Shown piece by piece: positions 16,655 to 24,498 of a stretch of DNA of 37,179 nt. Under the pieces are notes generated by a model, which saw only the letters and a list, made by a program, of their open reading frames with translations, ran no database searches and was not told where the DNA came from. This DNA comes from Pseudomonadota bacterium (GTDB lineage Bacteria; Pseudomonadota; Gammaproteobacteria; Burkholderiales; Sulfuricellaceae), in assembly GCA_021801705.1 (NCBI GenBank), contig JAJYXP010000004.1:1-37179 (forward strand), given 5' to 3'. How positions within the stretch are numbered: the first letter of the stretch is position 1; every line of letters starts with the position of its first letter. Made by a program: the position numbers and the translations under genes.

Positions 16655-18382
16655 ATGGAGGGGCAACAGAAACTTCCCCTGGGCAAGCTGCTGGTCTTGA
16701 GGGGCGTCATCAGCGAAGACCAGTTGCGCATCGCCTTGCTGGAGCAAAAAGGTTCCAGCCTGCAACTGGGCAAACTGCTCGTCAATCTCGGCTTCGTCAC
16801 CGAGGCCACGGTGCGCGAAGCGCTGAGCGAAAGCCTCAACCAGCAAAGCGCAGACATGTCCCGCATGGTGGTGGATCCAGCCTCGCTCAAGCTGATCCCC
16901 AAGGATATCGCCAAACGCTACTGCGTCTTCCCGCTGGAATTCGACCGGCACAACCGCACCCTGATGCTGGCCATGTCGGACACCAATAACATCGTCGCGC
17001 TCGACCAGATCAGCGCCATGCTCGGCAAGGATGTCGCGGTCTCCCCGGTGCTTGCCGGCGAGTCCGAAATCATGCGGGCGATCGACCAGTATTATGGTTT
17101 CGAGCTGTCGATTGATGGCATCCTGCACGAAATCGAAACCGGGGAAATCGATTTCAAAAGCCTGCAAACCGTCACCGACGAATACAGCCAGCCCTTGGTG
17201 CGGCTGGTCGCTTCACTATTGGCCGACGCGGTGCAGCAAGGCGCTTCGGACATCCACTTCGAGCCGGAGCAATTTTTTCTGCGCATCCGCTACCGCATCG
17301 ACGGCGTGCTGCGCCAGATCCGCAGCCTGCACAAGACCTACTGGGCGGCCATGGCCGTACGTCTCAAGGTGATAAGCAACATGAATATCGCCGAAACGCG
17401 AGCGCCCCAGGACGGACGCATATCCATCACCTTCTCGGGGCGCGCCATCGATTTTCGCGTTTCCTCCCAGCCCACCGCCCACGGCGAGAACATCGTGCTG
17501 CGCATTCTCGACCGGCAAAAGGGTATCGTGGCGCTGGACGGCCTCGGCCTGACCGACGCCGAGCTGACCCTGCTCAAGCTCATGCTGGCGCGGCCGGACG
17601 GCCTCATCCTGGTCACCGGCCCGACCGGCAGCGGCAAGACCACCACGCTGTATTCCATTCTCAACCACATCAACACCGAAAGCGTCAACATCATGACGCT
17701 GGAAGACCCGGTCGAATATCCGATGAACATGATCCGCCAGACCTCGGTCAACGAGGCGGCCAAGATGGATTTTGCGAGCGGCATCCGGTCGATGATGCGG
17801 CAGGATCCGGATGTCATTCTGGTGGGCGAAATCCGCGACAGGGAGACGGCGGAAATGGCTTTCAGCGCGGCCATGACCGGGCACCAGGTGTATTCGACCC
17901 TGCACACCAATTCGGCGGTAGGCGTCATTCCGCGGCTGCTGGACATCGGCATCCTGCCCGACATCATGGCCGGCAACATCATCGGCGTGGTCGCCCAGCG
18001 TCTGTTGCGCAAGCTCTGCCCGCACTGCAAGCAGCCGTTCCAGCCGGATCAGCTCGAAGGCCGGCTGCTCGGGCTGGGAAGCGACGAGCCGAGCGCCACG
18101 ATCTACCGTGCCGCCGGTTGCGAACTCTGCAACTACCAGGGTTACAGGGGCCGCATCGCGATCATGGAACTGCTCAAGCTGGACGCGGAGCTGGATGAAC
18201 TGGTCGCGCGCCGCGCCCCGACGATTGAGATCAGGGCCATGGCTTTGTCCAAAGGGTTTCGTCCCCTGGCCGAGGATGGCGTCCGCCGGGTGCTGGATGG
18301 TGTCACCTCGCTCGACGAGGTGGCGCGGGTGGTGGACCTGACCGACAGGATCAGAAGCTACGCGCGCGATGGCCAGCACTGA
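16655..18382 (+). CDS. Pilus assembly motor ATPase, GspE/MshE-like
   Basis: This 575-aa cytoplasmic hexameric ATPase powers pilus extension. Two N-terminal MshEN-type motifs of pattern LGxxLxxxG-x6-LxxxL-x2-Q occupy about residues 9-31 and 39-63; in MshE this domain binds c-di-GMP, though the arginine often preceding LG is Pro and Gln here. The ATPase core has Walker A GPTGSGKTT (322-330), the Asp box near 350, Walker B DVILVGE (386-392) and a tetracysteine zinc site (Cys455, 458, 489, 492). The ATG at 16655 lies five bases after the TPR stop, just beyond a family B repeat, and lacks a clear Shine-Dalgarno. Its TGA overlaps the next ATG. Confidence 0.93.
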   Translation: MEGQQKLPLGKLLVLRGVISEDQLRIALLEQKGSSLQLGKLLVNLGFVTEATVREALSESLNQQSADMSRMVVDPASLKLIPKDIAKRYCVFPLEFDRHNRTLMLAMSDTNNIVALDQISAMLGKDVAVSPVLAGESEIMRAIDQYYGFELSIDGILHEIETGEIDFKSLQTVTDEYSQPLVRLVASLLADAVQQGASDIHFEPEQFFLRIRYRIDGVLRQIRSLHKTYWAAMAVRLKVISNMNIAETRAPQDGRISITFSGRAIDFRVSSQPTAHGENIVLRILDRQKGIVALDGLGLTDAELTLLKLMLARPDGLILVTGPTGSGKTTTLYSILNHINTESVNIMTLEDPVEYPMNMIRQTSVNEAAKMDFASGIRSMMRQDPDVILVGEIRDRETAEMAFSAAMTGHQVYSTLHTNSAVGVIPRLLDIGILPDIMAGNIIGVVAQRLLRKLCPHCKQPFQPDQLEGRLLGLGSDEPSATIYRAAGCELCNYQGYRGRIAIMELLKLDAELDELVARRAPTIEIRAMALSKGFRPLAEDGVRRVLDGVTSLDEVARVVDLTDRIRSYARDGQH

Positions 18383-19587
18383 TGAGCCTGTTCGTCTATC
18401 AGGCCATGGACGCCAAAGGCAAGCTGATCCGCGGCAGCATGGACGCAACCAACCTGTCCGACCTGGAGCTGCGCCTCGACCGCATGGAGCTGGACCTGAT
18501 CGATTGCAGGCCGGCGGCACAGCAAACCTTTTCGCTGCGAAAGCACACGGTCAAACGTCAGGACCTGATCAACTTCTGCTTCCACATGGAGCAATTGATT
18601 GCTGCCGGCGTGCCGATGCTGGAAGGCTTGGCCGACCTGCGCGACAGTGTCGATCACCCGCGCTTCCGCGAAATCGTCGCCGACCTGATCGAGCGCATCG
18701 AGAGCGGCTCGCAGTTGTCCGAGGCGCTGGCACACCATCCCGGCGTTTTTGGCAAAACCTTTGTCAGCCTGATCATGGCGGGCGAACAAAGCGGAAAAAT
18801 CGCCGAGGTGTTCAGAAACCTGTCCGAAAGCCTCAAATGGCAGGACGAACTCGCCGCGCAGGCCAAGAAAATACTGATGTACCCGGCTTTTGTCGGCACC
18901 GTCGTGCTCGGGGTCACATTCTTCCTGATGGTCTACCTGGTGCCGCAGCTTGTCGGCTTCATCAAGAACATGGGCCAGGAACTCCCCTTCCACACCAAGG
19001 CGCTGATCTTCGTCTCCGGAATTTTCGTCAATTACTGGTACGTGATTCTTGCCATTCCGCCGCTGGTCTGGATGGGTGCCACCTTCCTGGTCAGGACGAA
19101 CCCCCGCGCCCGCTACAAGGCTGACGAGTACAAGCTGCGCGTCTGGATGATCGGCCCGATCCTGCATAAAATCATCCTTGCCCGCTTCGCCACTTTTTTT
19201 GCGCTGATGTACGCCTCGGGCATCACGATTCTCGACTGCATCCGGCTGTCGGAAGAAATTGTCGGCAATGAGGTCATTGCGGGCGGTCTGCAGCGTGCCG
19301 GCCAGCTCATTGCGGAAGGGCAGAGCGTCACCGCCAGTTTTCAGAGTGTCGGCATGTTCCCGCCCCTGGTGGTGCGCATGCTCAAGGTCGGGGAGGCTAC
19401 CGGCTCGCTGGATACGGCGCTGCGCAACGTGAGTTATTTTTACAACCGCGAGGTCCGGGAGCTGATCGAAAAAGTGCAAGCCATGATCGAACCCGTCATG
19501 ACCGTCGTTCTGGGTATCATTCTGGGCTGGATCATGTTGTCCGTGCTCGGCCCGATCTACGATGCCATCAGCAAGATCAAGACCTGA
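18382..19587 (+). CDS. Pilus inner-membrane platform protein, GspF/MshG-like
   Basis: This 401-aa polytopic protein is the rotor/platform that couples the motor ATPase to pilin assembly. It starts MSLFVYQAMDAKGK as the family does and has two T2SSF domains (about 65-190 and 265-390). Membrane segments lie near 170-195, 215-235 and 375-395. Motifs such as FCFHMEQLIAAGVPMLEGL, SLIMAGEQSGK and VRMLKVGEATGSLD are typical of the two repeats. The start codon overlaps the stop of the ATPase gene in TGATG, so the two are translationally coupled. Confidence 0.95.
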   Translation: MSLFVYQAMDAKGKLIRGSMDATNLSDLELRLDRMELDLIDCRPAAQQTFSLRKHTVKRQDLINFCFHMEQLIAAGVPMLEGLADLRDSVDHPRFREIVADLIERIESGSQLSEALAHHPGVFGKTFVSLIMAGEQSGKIAEVFRNLSESLKWQDELAAQAKKILMYPAFVGTVVLGVTFFLMVYLVPQLVGFIKNMGQELPFHTKALIFVSGIFVNYWYVILAIPPLVWMGATFLVRTNPRARYKADEYKLRVWMIGPILHKIILARFATFFALMYASGITILDCIRLSEEIVGNEVIAGGLQRAGQLIAEGQSVTASFQSVGMFPPLVVRMLKVGEATGSLDTALRNVSYFYNREVRELIEKVQAMIEPVMTVVLGIILGWIMLSVLGPIYDAISKIKT

Positions 19588-19588
19588 A

Positions 19589-21193
19589 ATGTCCCGCAAG
19601 CTTTTGCTCTTCCTCACCAACGACCAGCTCACCGCCTACCTGTGGGAGCGAGGCGGCCTTGCGGCCGCGAGTCCTGCATTCAGCAACGATGCGGCAGGCC
19701 ATGAGGCGTTTTCCCGCTATCTTGCGGGCATGCGGAACATCCCGGTTTATTTGTTGGCCGATCTGATCGAGGAAGATTTCCAGCGCGAAAACCTGCCCCA
19801 CGTAATGGGAAGGTCAAGGAAAAATTTGATCCAAAGGCGGCTCGGCCAGGTCTACCGCGACACCCCTTATCGCCAGGCCACGCCACAGGGGCGGGAGGAA
19901 TACGGGCGCAAGGACGACCGCATGCTGTTCAGCGCGCTGACCAATGCAGATTTGCTGAAACCCTGGGTAGCCACGATACTGAAACCGAAAGCGCCGCTTG
20001 CCGGCATCTACTCGCCGGCGCTGCTGAGCCCAATCCTGGTCAAAAAACTCGGCCTGGTCAGCGGCCACCTGCTGCTGGTCACCCATCAATCCGGCGGCCT
20101 GCGCCAAAGCTATTTTCAGGGCGCATTCCTCAAGTTCAGCCGCCTCACCCCCCTGATAGGCCATGATCCGGTTACCTCTGCCGAAATCGTGGCGCAGGAA
20201 ACGGCCAAAACCCAGCAATTCCTCGTCGGTACCCGCCTGCTGCCGCGCGGCGAAACGCTTAACGCCGCCATCCTTGCCGATATCGAAGATCAGCGCAAAC
20301 TAAAAGCGGCCTGCCTGGACACCCCCGACCGGACATATCACTTTCTCGATCCGGCAAAGACCGTATCCCGGTTCCGCGCAAAAAGCCCCGCATCGCGCCT
20401 GAGCGACTCACTGTTCCTGTCCCTGCTGGGCCGCAACGTGCCCGCCGGTCATTATGCCCTTCCCGAACAGACCCTCTATTTCAGGCTGTGGCAGTTGCGG
20501 TATGCCCTGTATGTCCTGAGTGCCGCCACCGTGGCAGGTGGACTTGTGCTGGCGGGATCGAACAGTCTTGAGGCCGTGCAGGATTATCTGCAAACCCGGC
20601 AGATAGCGGTGGACGCCCAAGCCGTGCAGGCGCAGTACCGGATTTTCATCCGCGGCATGCCGCCCACGGCGGCCAGCCCGCAGGACATGAAGGCGGCGGT
20701 GGAGATCGAACAGATGATCTCCCGCAACGCCCCCCCACCCTCGCTGCTGCTCGGCATCGTCAGTCAGGCGCTGGATGCGCTGCCGCAAATCCGGATTGCC
20801 CAATTGCAATGGCAGGTAGCCGAAAAATCCGAAGCCACGTACAATCCGGCAAATATGCAGCAGCCCTCCGGAATCCCGCCCCCACAGCTAGCCGCAGGCG
20901 GTGCGGAACCCGCCCCCTCCGCCCAGTTGTTCGGCATCCCGCAAAAACCTTACCAGATACTCCTGGTCGAGGGAGAGGTCATGCCCTTCCGGAATGACTA
21001 CCGCACCGCGCTGGAAAGTGTCCGGAGTCTCGCCGCCGAACTCGGCAAGAACAAACAACTGCGGGTGGAAATCACCCGCCAGCCGCTCGACATCCGCCCG
21101 GCATCCACGCTGGAAGGCAAGGCGGGCCTTGATCCCGCCGCCGCCAAGGCACTGTTCAGCCTCAAGCTGACATTAGGGCCTGTTAATGAATAA
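19589..21193 (+). CDS. Unrecognised bitopic protein in GspL/MshI position
   Basis: I do not recognise the family. The 534-aa protein has a soluble N-terminal part of about 300 residues without Walker motifs, one membrane segment (about 304-324, YALYVLSAATVAGGLVLAGS), a helical stretch (about 325-400) and a periplasmic C-terminal domain (about 425-534). That plan matches GspL or a PilM-PilN fusion, and it lies between the platform protein and the PilO-like gene, where such a protein is expected. The start at 19589 comes one base after the gspF-like stop. A longer frame begins at 19562 inside that gene. The last five codons and the TAA lie in a 22-bp inverted repeat, so the original 3' end may have been replaced. 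Confidence 0.7.
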   Translation: MSRKLLLFLTNDQLTAYLWERGGLAAASPAFSNDAAGHEAFSRYLAGMRNIPVYLLADLIEEDFQRENLPHVMGRSRKNLIQRRLGQVYRDTPYRQATPQGREEYGRKDDRMLFSALTNADLLKPWVATILKPKAPLAGIYSPALLSPILVKKLGLVSGHLLLVTHQSGGLRQSYFQGAFLKFSRLTPLIGHDPVTSAEIVAQETAKTQQFLVGTRLLPRGETLNAAILADIEDQRKLKAACLDTPDRTYHFLDPAKTVSRFRAKSPASRLSDSLFLSLLGRNVPAGHYALPEQTLYFRLWQLRYALYVLSAATVAGGLVLAGSNSLEAVQDYLQTRQIAVDAQAVQAQYRIFIRGMPPTAASPQDMKAAVEIEQMISRNAPPPSLLLGIVSQALDALPQIRIAQLQWQVAEKSEATYNPANMQQPSGIPPPQLAAGGAEPAPSAQLFGIPQKPYQILLVEGEVMPFRNDYRTALESVRSLAAELGKNKQLRVEITRQPLDIRPASTLEGKAGLDPAAAKALFSLKLTLGPVNE

Positions 21194-21222
21194 ATGGTCC
21201 CATTTATTCATTAACAGGCCCT
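21175..21222. repeat. 22-bp perfect inverted repeat containing a stop codon
   Basis: Positions 21175-21196 and 21201-21222 are exact reverse complements (AGGGCCTGTTAATGAATAA...), separated by four bases of which the outer two can also pair. The left arm encodes the final GPVNE and TAA stop (21191-21193) of the 534-aa protein. The GGGCCTGTTAA end resembles termini of IS5-like elements and the AGGAGCCTGTC ends of the MITE at 36937; it may be a minimal relic of such an element. It has no T run. Confidence 0.85.
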
Positions 21223-21241
21223 TAGAGCCGGGAACCTGACC

Positions 21242-21910
21242 ATGGCCCAGAGCAAACCCTTTCTCAAGCAGGAACCGGTGGCGCATCGGTCATTCATGAA
21301 AGACGATTTTCCGCTCGTCCGCAAGGCGTTCCTCACGCTCGGGATAAGCCTTTTGCTAAGTGCCGCATTCATCGGCATCAGCCGGGCCATCCTGCTCAAG
21401 CAGCAGGACGCCATGAACCGGGCGCAGGCACTGCGCAACGACGCCAGCAACAAACTCCGCCAGGCCGAAACCGACAAGCGGGAAATCCAGGATTACCAGG
21501 CCAAATATATGCAGTTGCGCGAGCGCGGATTCGTCGGGGAGGAAAGACGCCTGGACTGGGTGGAACACATCAGGCACATTCAGGAAAGCCGGAAGTTCCT
21601 GCCAATCGCCTATGCGTTCTCCGCACAACAACCCATTCAAACCGACCCCGGCGTATTGACCGGCAGCCTGGAACTGCGCGGCAGCAAAATGAAATTGCAG
21701 GCGGATCTGCTGCATGAGCTGGATCTGCTCAATTTCATGGATGATTTGAAAATAAAAGGGCTTTATACTGTTCAAGCCTGCACGCTCAAACGAACCGGCA
21801 CGCCTGCCCTGAGCTCAGTCGAAGGGGCAGCAGAAACGCCGCGGTCGCCCCGTCTTGCCGCCGAGTGCACCATGTACTGGCTGACCCTCGGCGAGCGGAC
21901 AGGCTCCTAG
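21242..21910 (+). CDS. PilO/MshJ-like pilus assembly protein
   Basis: The 222-aa bitopic protein has a short cytoplasmic start, one membrane segment (about 31-52) and a charged coiled coil (about 53-95). A small periplasmic domain with an LELRGSKMKLQADLLHEL stretch follows, the plan of PilO/GspM/MshJ. It probably dimerises and links the platform to the periplasmic parts. Near residues 187-196 the peptide TPALSSVEGAAE is encoded by a palindromic repeat (21803-21827) and interrupts the domain between CTLKR and a later C-M-Y-W strand. The start ATG lies 19 bases after an inverted repeat, with a weak GGGAA Shine-Dalgarno. Confidence 0.75.
   Translation: MAQSKPFLKQEPVAHRSFMKDDFPLVRKAFLTLGISLLLSAAFIGISRAILLKQQDAMNRAQALRNDASNKLRQAETDKREIQDYQAKYMQLRERGFVGEERRLDWVEHIRHIQESRKFLPIAYAFSAQQPIQTDPGVLTGSLELRGSKMKLQADLLHELDLLNFMDDLKIKGLYTVQACTLKRTGTPALSSVEGAAETPRSPRLAAECTMYWLTLGERTGS
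21803..21827 (+). repeat. Palindromic repeat of the CTGAGCTCAG family (family C)
   Basis: The core CTGAGCTCAG is a perfect palindrome. The reverse complement of these 25 nt matches 226-250 at the left edge of the window in 22 positions. Here it encodes PALSSVEG in frame in the PilO-like gene. Confidence 0.8.
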
Positions 21911-21937
21911 CCAGGCAACCGGTAAAAGCGGAGTGAT

Positions 21938-22351
21938 ATGGCACGCCTGACCGTTCTGCTGACAGCCCTTTTCCTGCTCGGCCACACTGCCTGCGCCGGT
22001 GCGGAGCCCCTCGGCCGCCTGTTCTTCAGCCCCGGCGAGCGCGCCAGACTCGACCAGATGCGCAACGGGAACGCCAGTGCCAGCGCCCCGGCCGGACAAC
22101 AGTCCCCGATCGAACAAATCACGCTCAACGGCATCGTCCGGCGCAGCAGCGGCAAAACCACGGCCTGGATCAACCAGTTGCCGCAAAACGAAAACGAAAC
22201 GCCCCAGGGCGTGGCGGCACAAGGACAGGCCGCCAAACCATCCGCCCTCCTGCTGCTGCCCTCGGGCAAGCAGGTTCAGTTAAAGGCCGGGCAAACATTC
22301 GATGCCGTCAAGGGGAAAATTCGCGAGGGGTATCAGGGGCCAGAGGACTGA
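21938..22351 (+). CDS. Small secreted pilus-assembly protein, MshK-like
   Basis: This 137-aa protein has a signal peptide (MARLTVLLTALFLLGHTACAGA) and then the segment EPLGRLFFSPGERARLDQMR. That phrase is common in small periplasmic partners of MSHA-type pili, which are comparable in role to GspC or PilP. A short beta-rich region follows (ITLNGIVRRSSGKTTAWIN, then LLLLPSGKQVQLKAGQTF). GGAG lies about five bases before the ATG. It probably joins the PilO-like protein to the secretin; this is inferred from position and motif. The downstream gene starts 20 bp later. Confidence 0.7.
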   Translation: MARLTVLLTALFLLGHTACAGAEPLGRLFFSPGERARLDQMRNGNASASAPAGQQSPIEQITLNGIVRRSSGKTTAWINQLPQNENETPQGVAAQGQAAKPSALLLLPSGKQVQLKAGQTFDAVKGKIREGYQGPED

Positions 22352-22371
22352 AGTCAGGGGACAAAAAACAG

Positions 22372-23442
22372 ATGAAACCCTCAGCACTCAGCACTCTTCC
22401 CGCACCCCGCAGCGAACGCGGCGCCGCCTTGCTCATCATCCTCATCCTCATCGGGATCGGCGCGGCGTTCCTGCTGGTCGGTGCGCTCAACAAGGCGAAT
22501 CAACAGATCGAAAAGGACAAGATTACCGCGGCGGCACTGGCACAGGCGAAGGAGGCGTTGATTGGTTATGCGGCGGCCAATATGGCGACACCGGGCGGCC
22601 TGCCGTTTCCGGATCGCAACAACGACGGCAACTATGACGGTAGCGGGGATTGCGTCACCAGTGGTTTCGATCCGGCGGCACACCTGTTAGGCAAGTGGCC
22701 CGGCTATCAGGAGCAGGGCTGCGGCACACCGGTGTCAGCATTCGGCATACCGTTGAGCGATAGCCATGGCGAGACCTTGTGGTACGCGGTGTCGGGCAAC
22801 TTGGTAAAGTCAGCCTCTGGGGGCGGCAACTACCCTGTAATTAATTCCAGTATTGCGACCAACTGGTTTACGGTAGTCAATGGTCAGGGAGCGGTGTTGA
22901 CCAACCGCGCGGCGGCGGTGATTCTGGCGCCGGGCGGCGTGCTACCGTCTCAGACCCGCGGTGGTGCCGCACCCACTGCCAATCAATTCCTTGAAGCAGC
23001 AACCATCGGCACTGGCACCTACACCAATTATGCCATTGAGGCTGGGGATACCGGCTTCGTTTCCCGTAACGCGGATGACACCTTCAATGACCGTTTGCTT
23101 TACATTACAGCCGACGAGCTGATGACATCTGTAACCAAAAGAGTGGCTCAAGAACTGAAACAACGCCTCGACGCTTACGGCGCCGCTTATCCACCTGCCG
23201 GCGACTCTTCCGGTGAATGCCAGGCGGCACTGACCACAGGGGCTATACCCCTGACCGATGCCGATTCGGACTGCGGCGGCGCACTCACCGGGTTGCCAAC
23301 CTGGTTCCAAGCCAACTGGTTTCCGGTTACGACCTATACGCGGGCGAGCGCGACCCAAGCCACGCTGAGCCTTAACGGCTGTGGTATCACCTACACCCTG
23401 AATCTGGGCGCGCCCATGACTCAAAACCAACCCGGGTGCTGA
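22372..23442 (+). CDS. Large pilin-like protein, GspK/PilX-type N-terminus
   Basis: The 356-aa product has a class III-like signal, RSERG then AALLIILILIGIGAAFLL, with predicted processing after Gly17. Position +1 is Ala and +5 is Ile, so the usual Glu5 is missing, as in GspK tip pseudopilins. After the helix comes AKEALIGYAAAN, shared with the next pilin-like protein, and then a long extracellular domain with several cysteines (GDCVTSG, QGCGTP, SGECQ, SDCGG, LNGCG, QPGC). It may be a minor or tip pilin. The first codons (MKPSALSTLP) come from a CAGCACT-type repeat (22380-22396), so the N-terminus before RSERG may be recent. Confidence 0.75.
   Translation: MKPSALSTLPAPRSERGAALLIILILIGIGAAFLLVGALNKANQQIEKDKITAAALAQAKEALIGYAAANMATPGGLPFPDRNNDGNYDGSGDCVTSGFDPAAHLLGKWPGYQEQGCGTPVSAFGIPLSDSHGETLWYAVSGNLVKSASGGGNYPVINSSIATNWFTVVNGQGAVLTNRAAAVILAPGGVLPSQTRGGAAPTANQFLEAATIGTGTYTNYAIEAGDTGFVSRNADDTFNDRLLYITADELMTSVTKRVAQELKQRLDAYGAAYPPAGDSSGECQAALTTGAIPLTDADSDCGGALTGLPTWFQANWFPVTTYTRASATQATLSLNGCGITYTLNLGAPMTQNQPGC
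22380..22396 (+). repeat. CAGCACT-family repeat at a gene start
   Basis: These 17 nt are shared with 15711-15733 and 30453-30475. They encode residues 4-8 of the large pilin-like protein, just after its ATG. Confidence 0.7.
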
Positions 23443-23493
23443 TTTATCCATGAAATTTTTTCTTATCAAGGAGAAACCCTTCAGGAGCGCAAC

Positions 23494-24210
23494 ATGAAAA
23501 CGAATCGAGCCGGTTTTACCCTGGTTGAAATGGCCATTGTGCTGATAATCGTCGGCCTGCTGCTGGGCGGTCTGCTGATGCCGCTGTCCGCCCAAATCGA
23601 GCAGCGGCAAATCAGCGAAACCCAGAAAGCCCTGGATGAAGTCAAGGAAGCGCTGATCGGTTTCGCTGTGGCCAACGGGCGGTTGCCGCGACCTGCCACT
23701 TCTGCGACAAACGGGGTTGAAAACCCGGCAACGTGTCCAACCGATGCGGCCTGCTCAGGTTTTATCCCTTGGGCCACCTTGGGCGTAACCAAATTGGACG
23801 CATGGGGAAAAATTATCCGTTACAGCGTGAACCCTGGTTTTGCCAATGCCAACATTACACTGACCACTGTTGCCAATCGAAAAGTCCTTACACGTGACGG
23901 TGCGGGCGCGACGAGCTTTTTGATTGGACAGGCAGCGGCATGTACCGCCACCCAACAGTGTGCGCCGGTAGTCGTTTTTTCTCACGGCAAGCAGCGGCTC
24001 GGCACCACTGACGCCGGAGTTGCGATTCCTGAAGACACGGCCACCAATCTCGATGAAGATGCCAATAATACCGGGCCGACCGACTATTACCAACGGACGC
24101 CGAGCGAGAATACAGCCGCCGCCACGGGCGGCGAATTCGACGATATCGTTACCTGGCTTTCGCCCAACATCCTCTTCAACCGCATGGTCGCCGCCGGCAA
24201 GCTGCCCTGA
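23494..24210 (+). CDS. Type IV prepilin-like protein with EALIGFA motif
   Basis: The 238-aa product has a canonical prepilin signal: MKTNRAG, then FTLVEMAIVLIIVGLLLGG, with cleavage after Gly7 and Glu at +5. The helix leads into VKEALIGFAVANGRLPRP, a segment seen in a family of proteobacterial minor pilins, followed by a globular domain with paired cysteines. AGGAG lies six bases before the ATG. It probably joins the pilus fibre or its tip. A prepilin peptidase must act on it, but none is encoded in the window. Confidence 0.85.
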   Translation: MKTNRAGFTLVEMAIVLIIVGLLLGGLLMPLSAQIEQRQISETQKALDEVKEALIGFAVANGRLPRPATSATNGVENPATCPTDAACSGFIPWATLGVTKLDAWGKIIRYSVNPGFANANITLTTVANRKVLTRDGAGATSFLIGQAAACTATQQCAPVVVFSHGKQRLGTTDAGVAIPEDTATNLDEDANNTGPTDYYQRTPSENTAAATGGEFDDIVTWLSPNILFNRMVAAGKLP

Positions 24211-24215
24211 ACCAC

Positions 24216-24356
24216 ATGCTGCAACAAGCCGGAACCATCGCTTTCTACACCCTGCTCGAAGCTCTGCGCAACCGCCTGATGTGGAGCGAAAGACCGAAGA
24301 ATTGGAAGCCAGGCAAAAAAGCAATCAGCCCAGGATGGCGCATTAAAATGATTTGA
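24216..24356 (+). pseudogene. Truncated ABC-2 permease remnant
   Basis: A short frame of 46 codons opens MLQQAGTIAFYTLLEALRNR then LMW, which closely resembles the first residues of ABC-2 permeases (IAFYTLLEALRNRL). The likeness ends after about 23 codons, and the rest (SERPKNWKPGKK...) is polar with no membrane segment. I interpret it as an N-terminal fragment. It may be the partner of the ABC ATPase fragment at 8743, since both face the same way on either side of most of the pilus genes. Confidence 0.5.
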
Positions 24357-24452
24357 AACCGGAAGAAAAACGGATTAGCATGTTTCCCTAATTTAAGGAC
24401 ATACCCTAAATTGTTGTAACAAGCCGTCGGTATTAAAGAAGAAAGCGTTTTT

Positions 24453-24458
24453 TATAAT
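24453..24458 (+). promoter_or_regulatory. Candidate -10 box upstream of the last pilin gene
   Basis: A perfect TATAAT lies about 41 bases before the start codon at 24499, downstream of 240 bp of non-coding sequence after the previous pilin. No good -35 hexamer stands at 16-18 bases upstream, so the call is weak. A separate promoter would fit a highly expressed major pilin. Confidence 0.3.
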
Positions 24459-24498
24459 GAATGCCGGCGTTAGCGCTCCACAACATCAGGAGGTCGAA

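Noticed and set aside
17216-18520. Long minus-strand open frame of 434 codons
   Set aside because: It is antisense to the motor ATPase gene, whose motifs are unambiguous.
22302-22637. Small plus-strand frame of 111 codons overlapping two pilus genes
   Set aside because: It is out of frame with the pilin-like gene, which has a clear processing site and hydrophobic helix.
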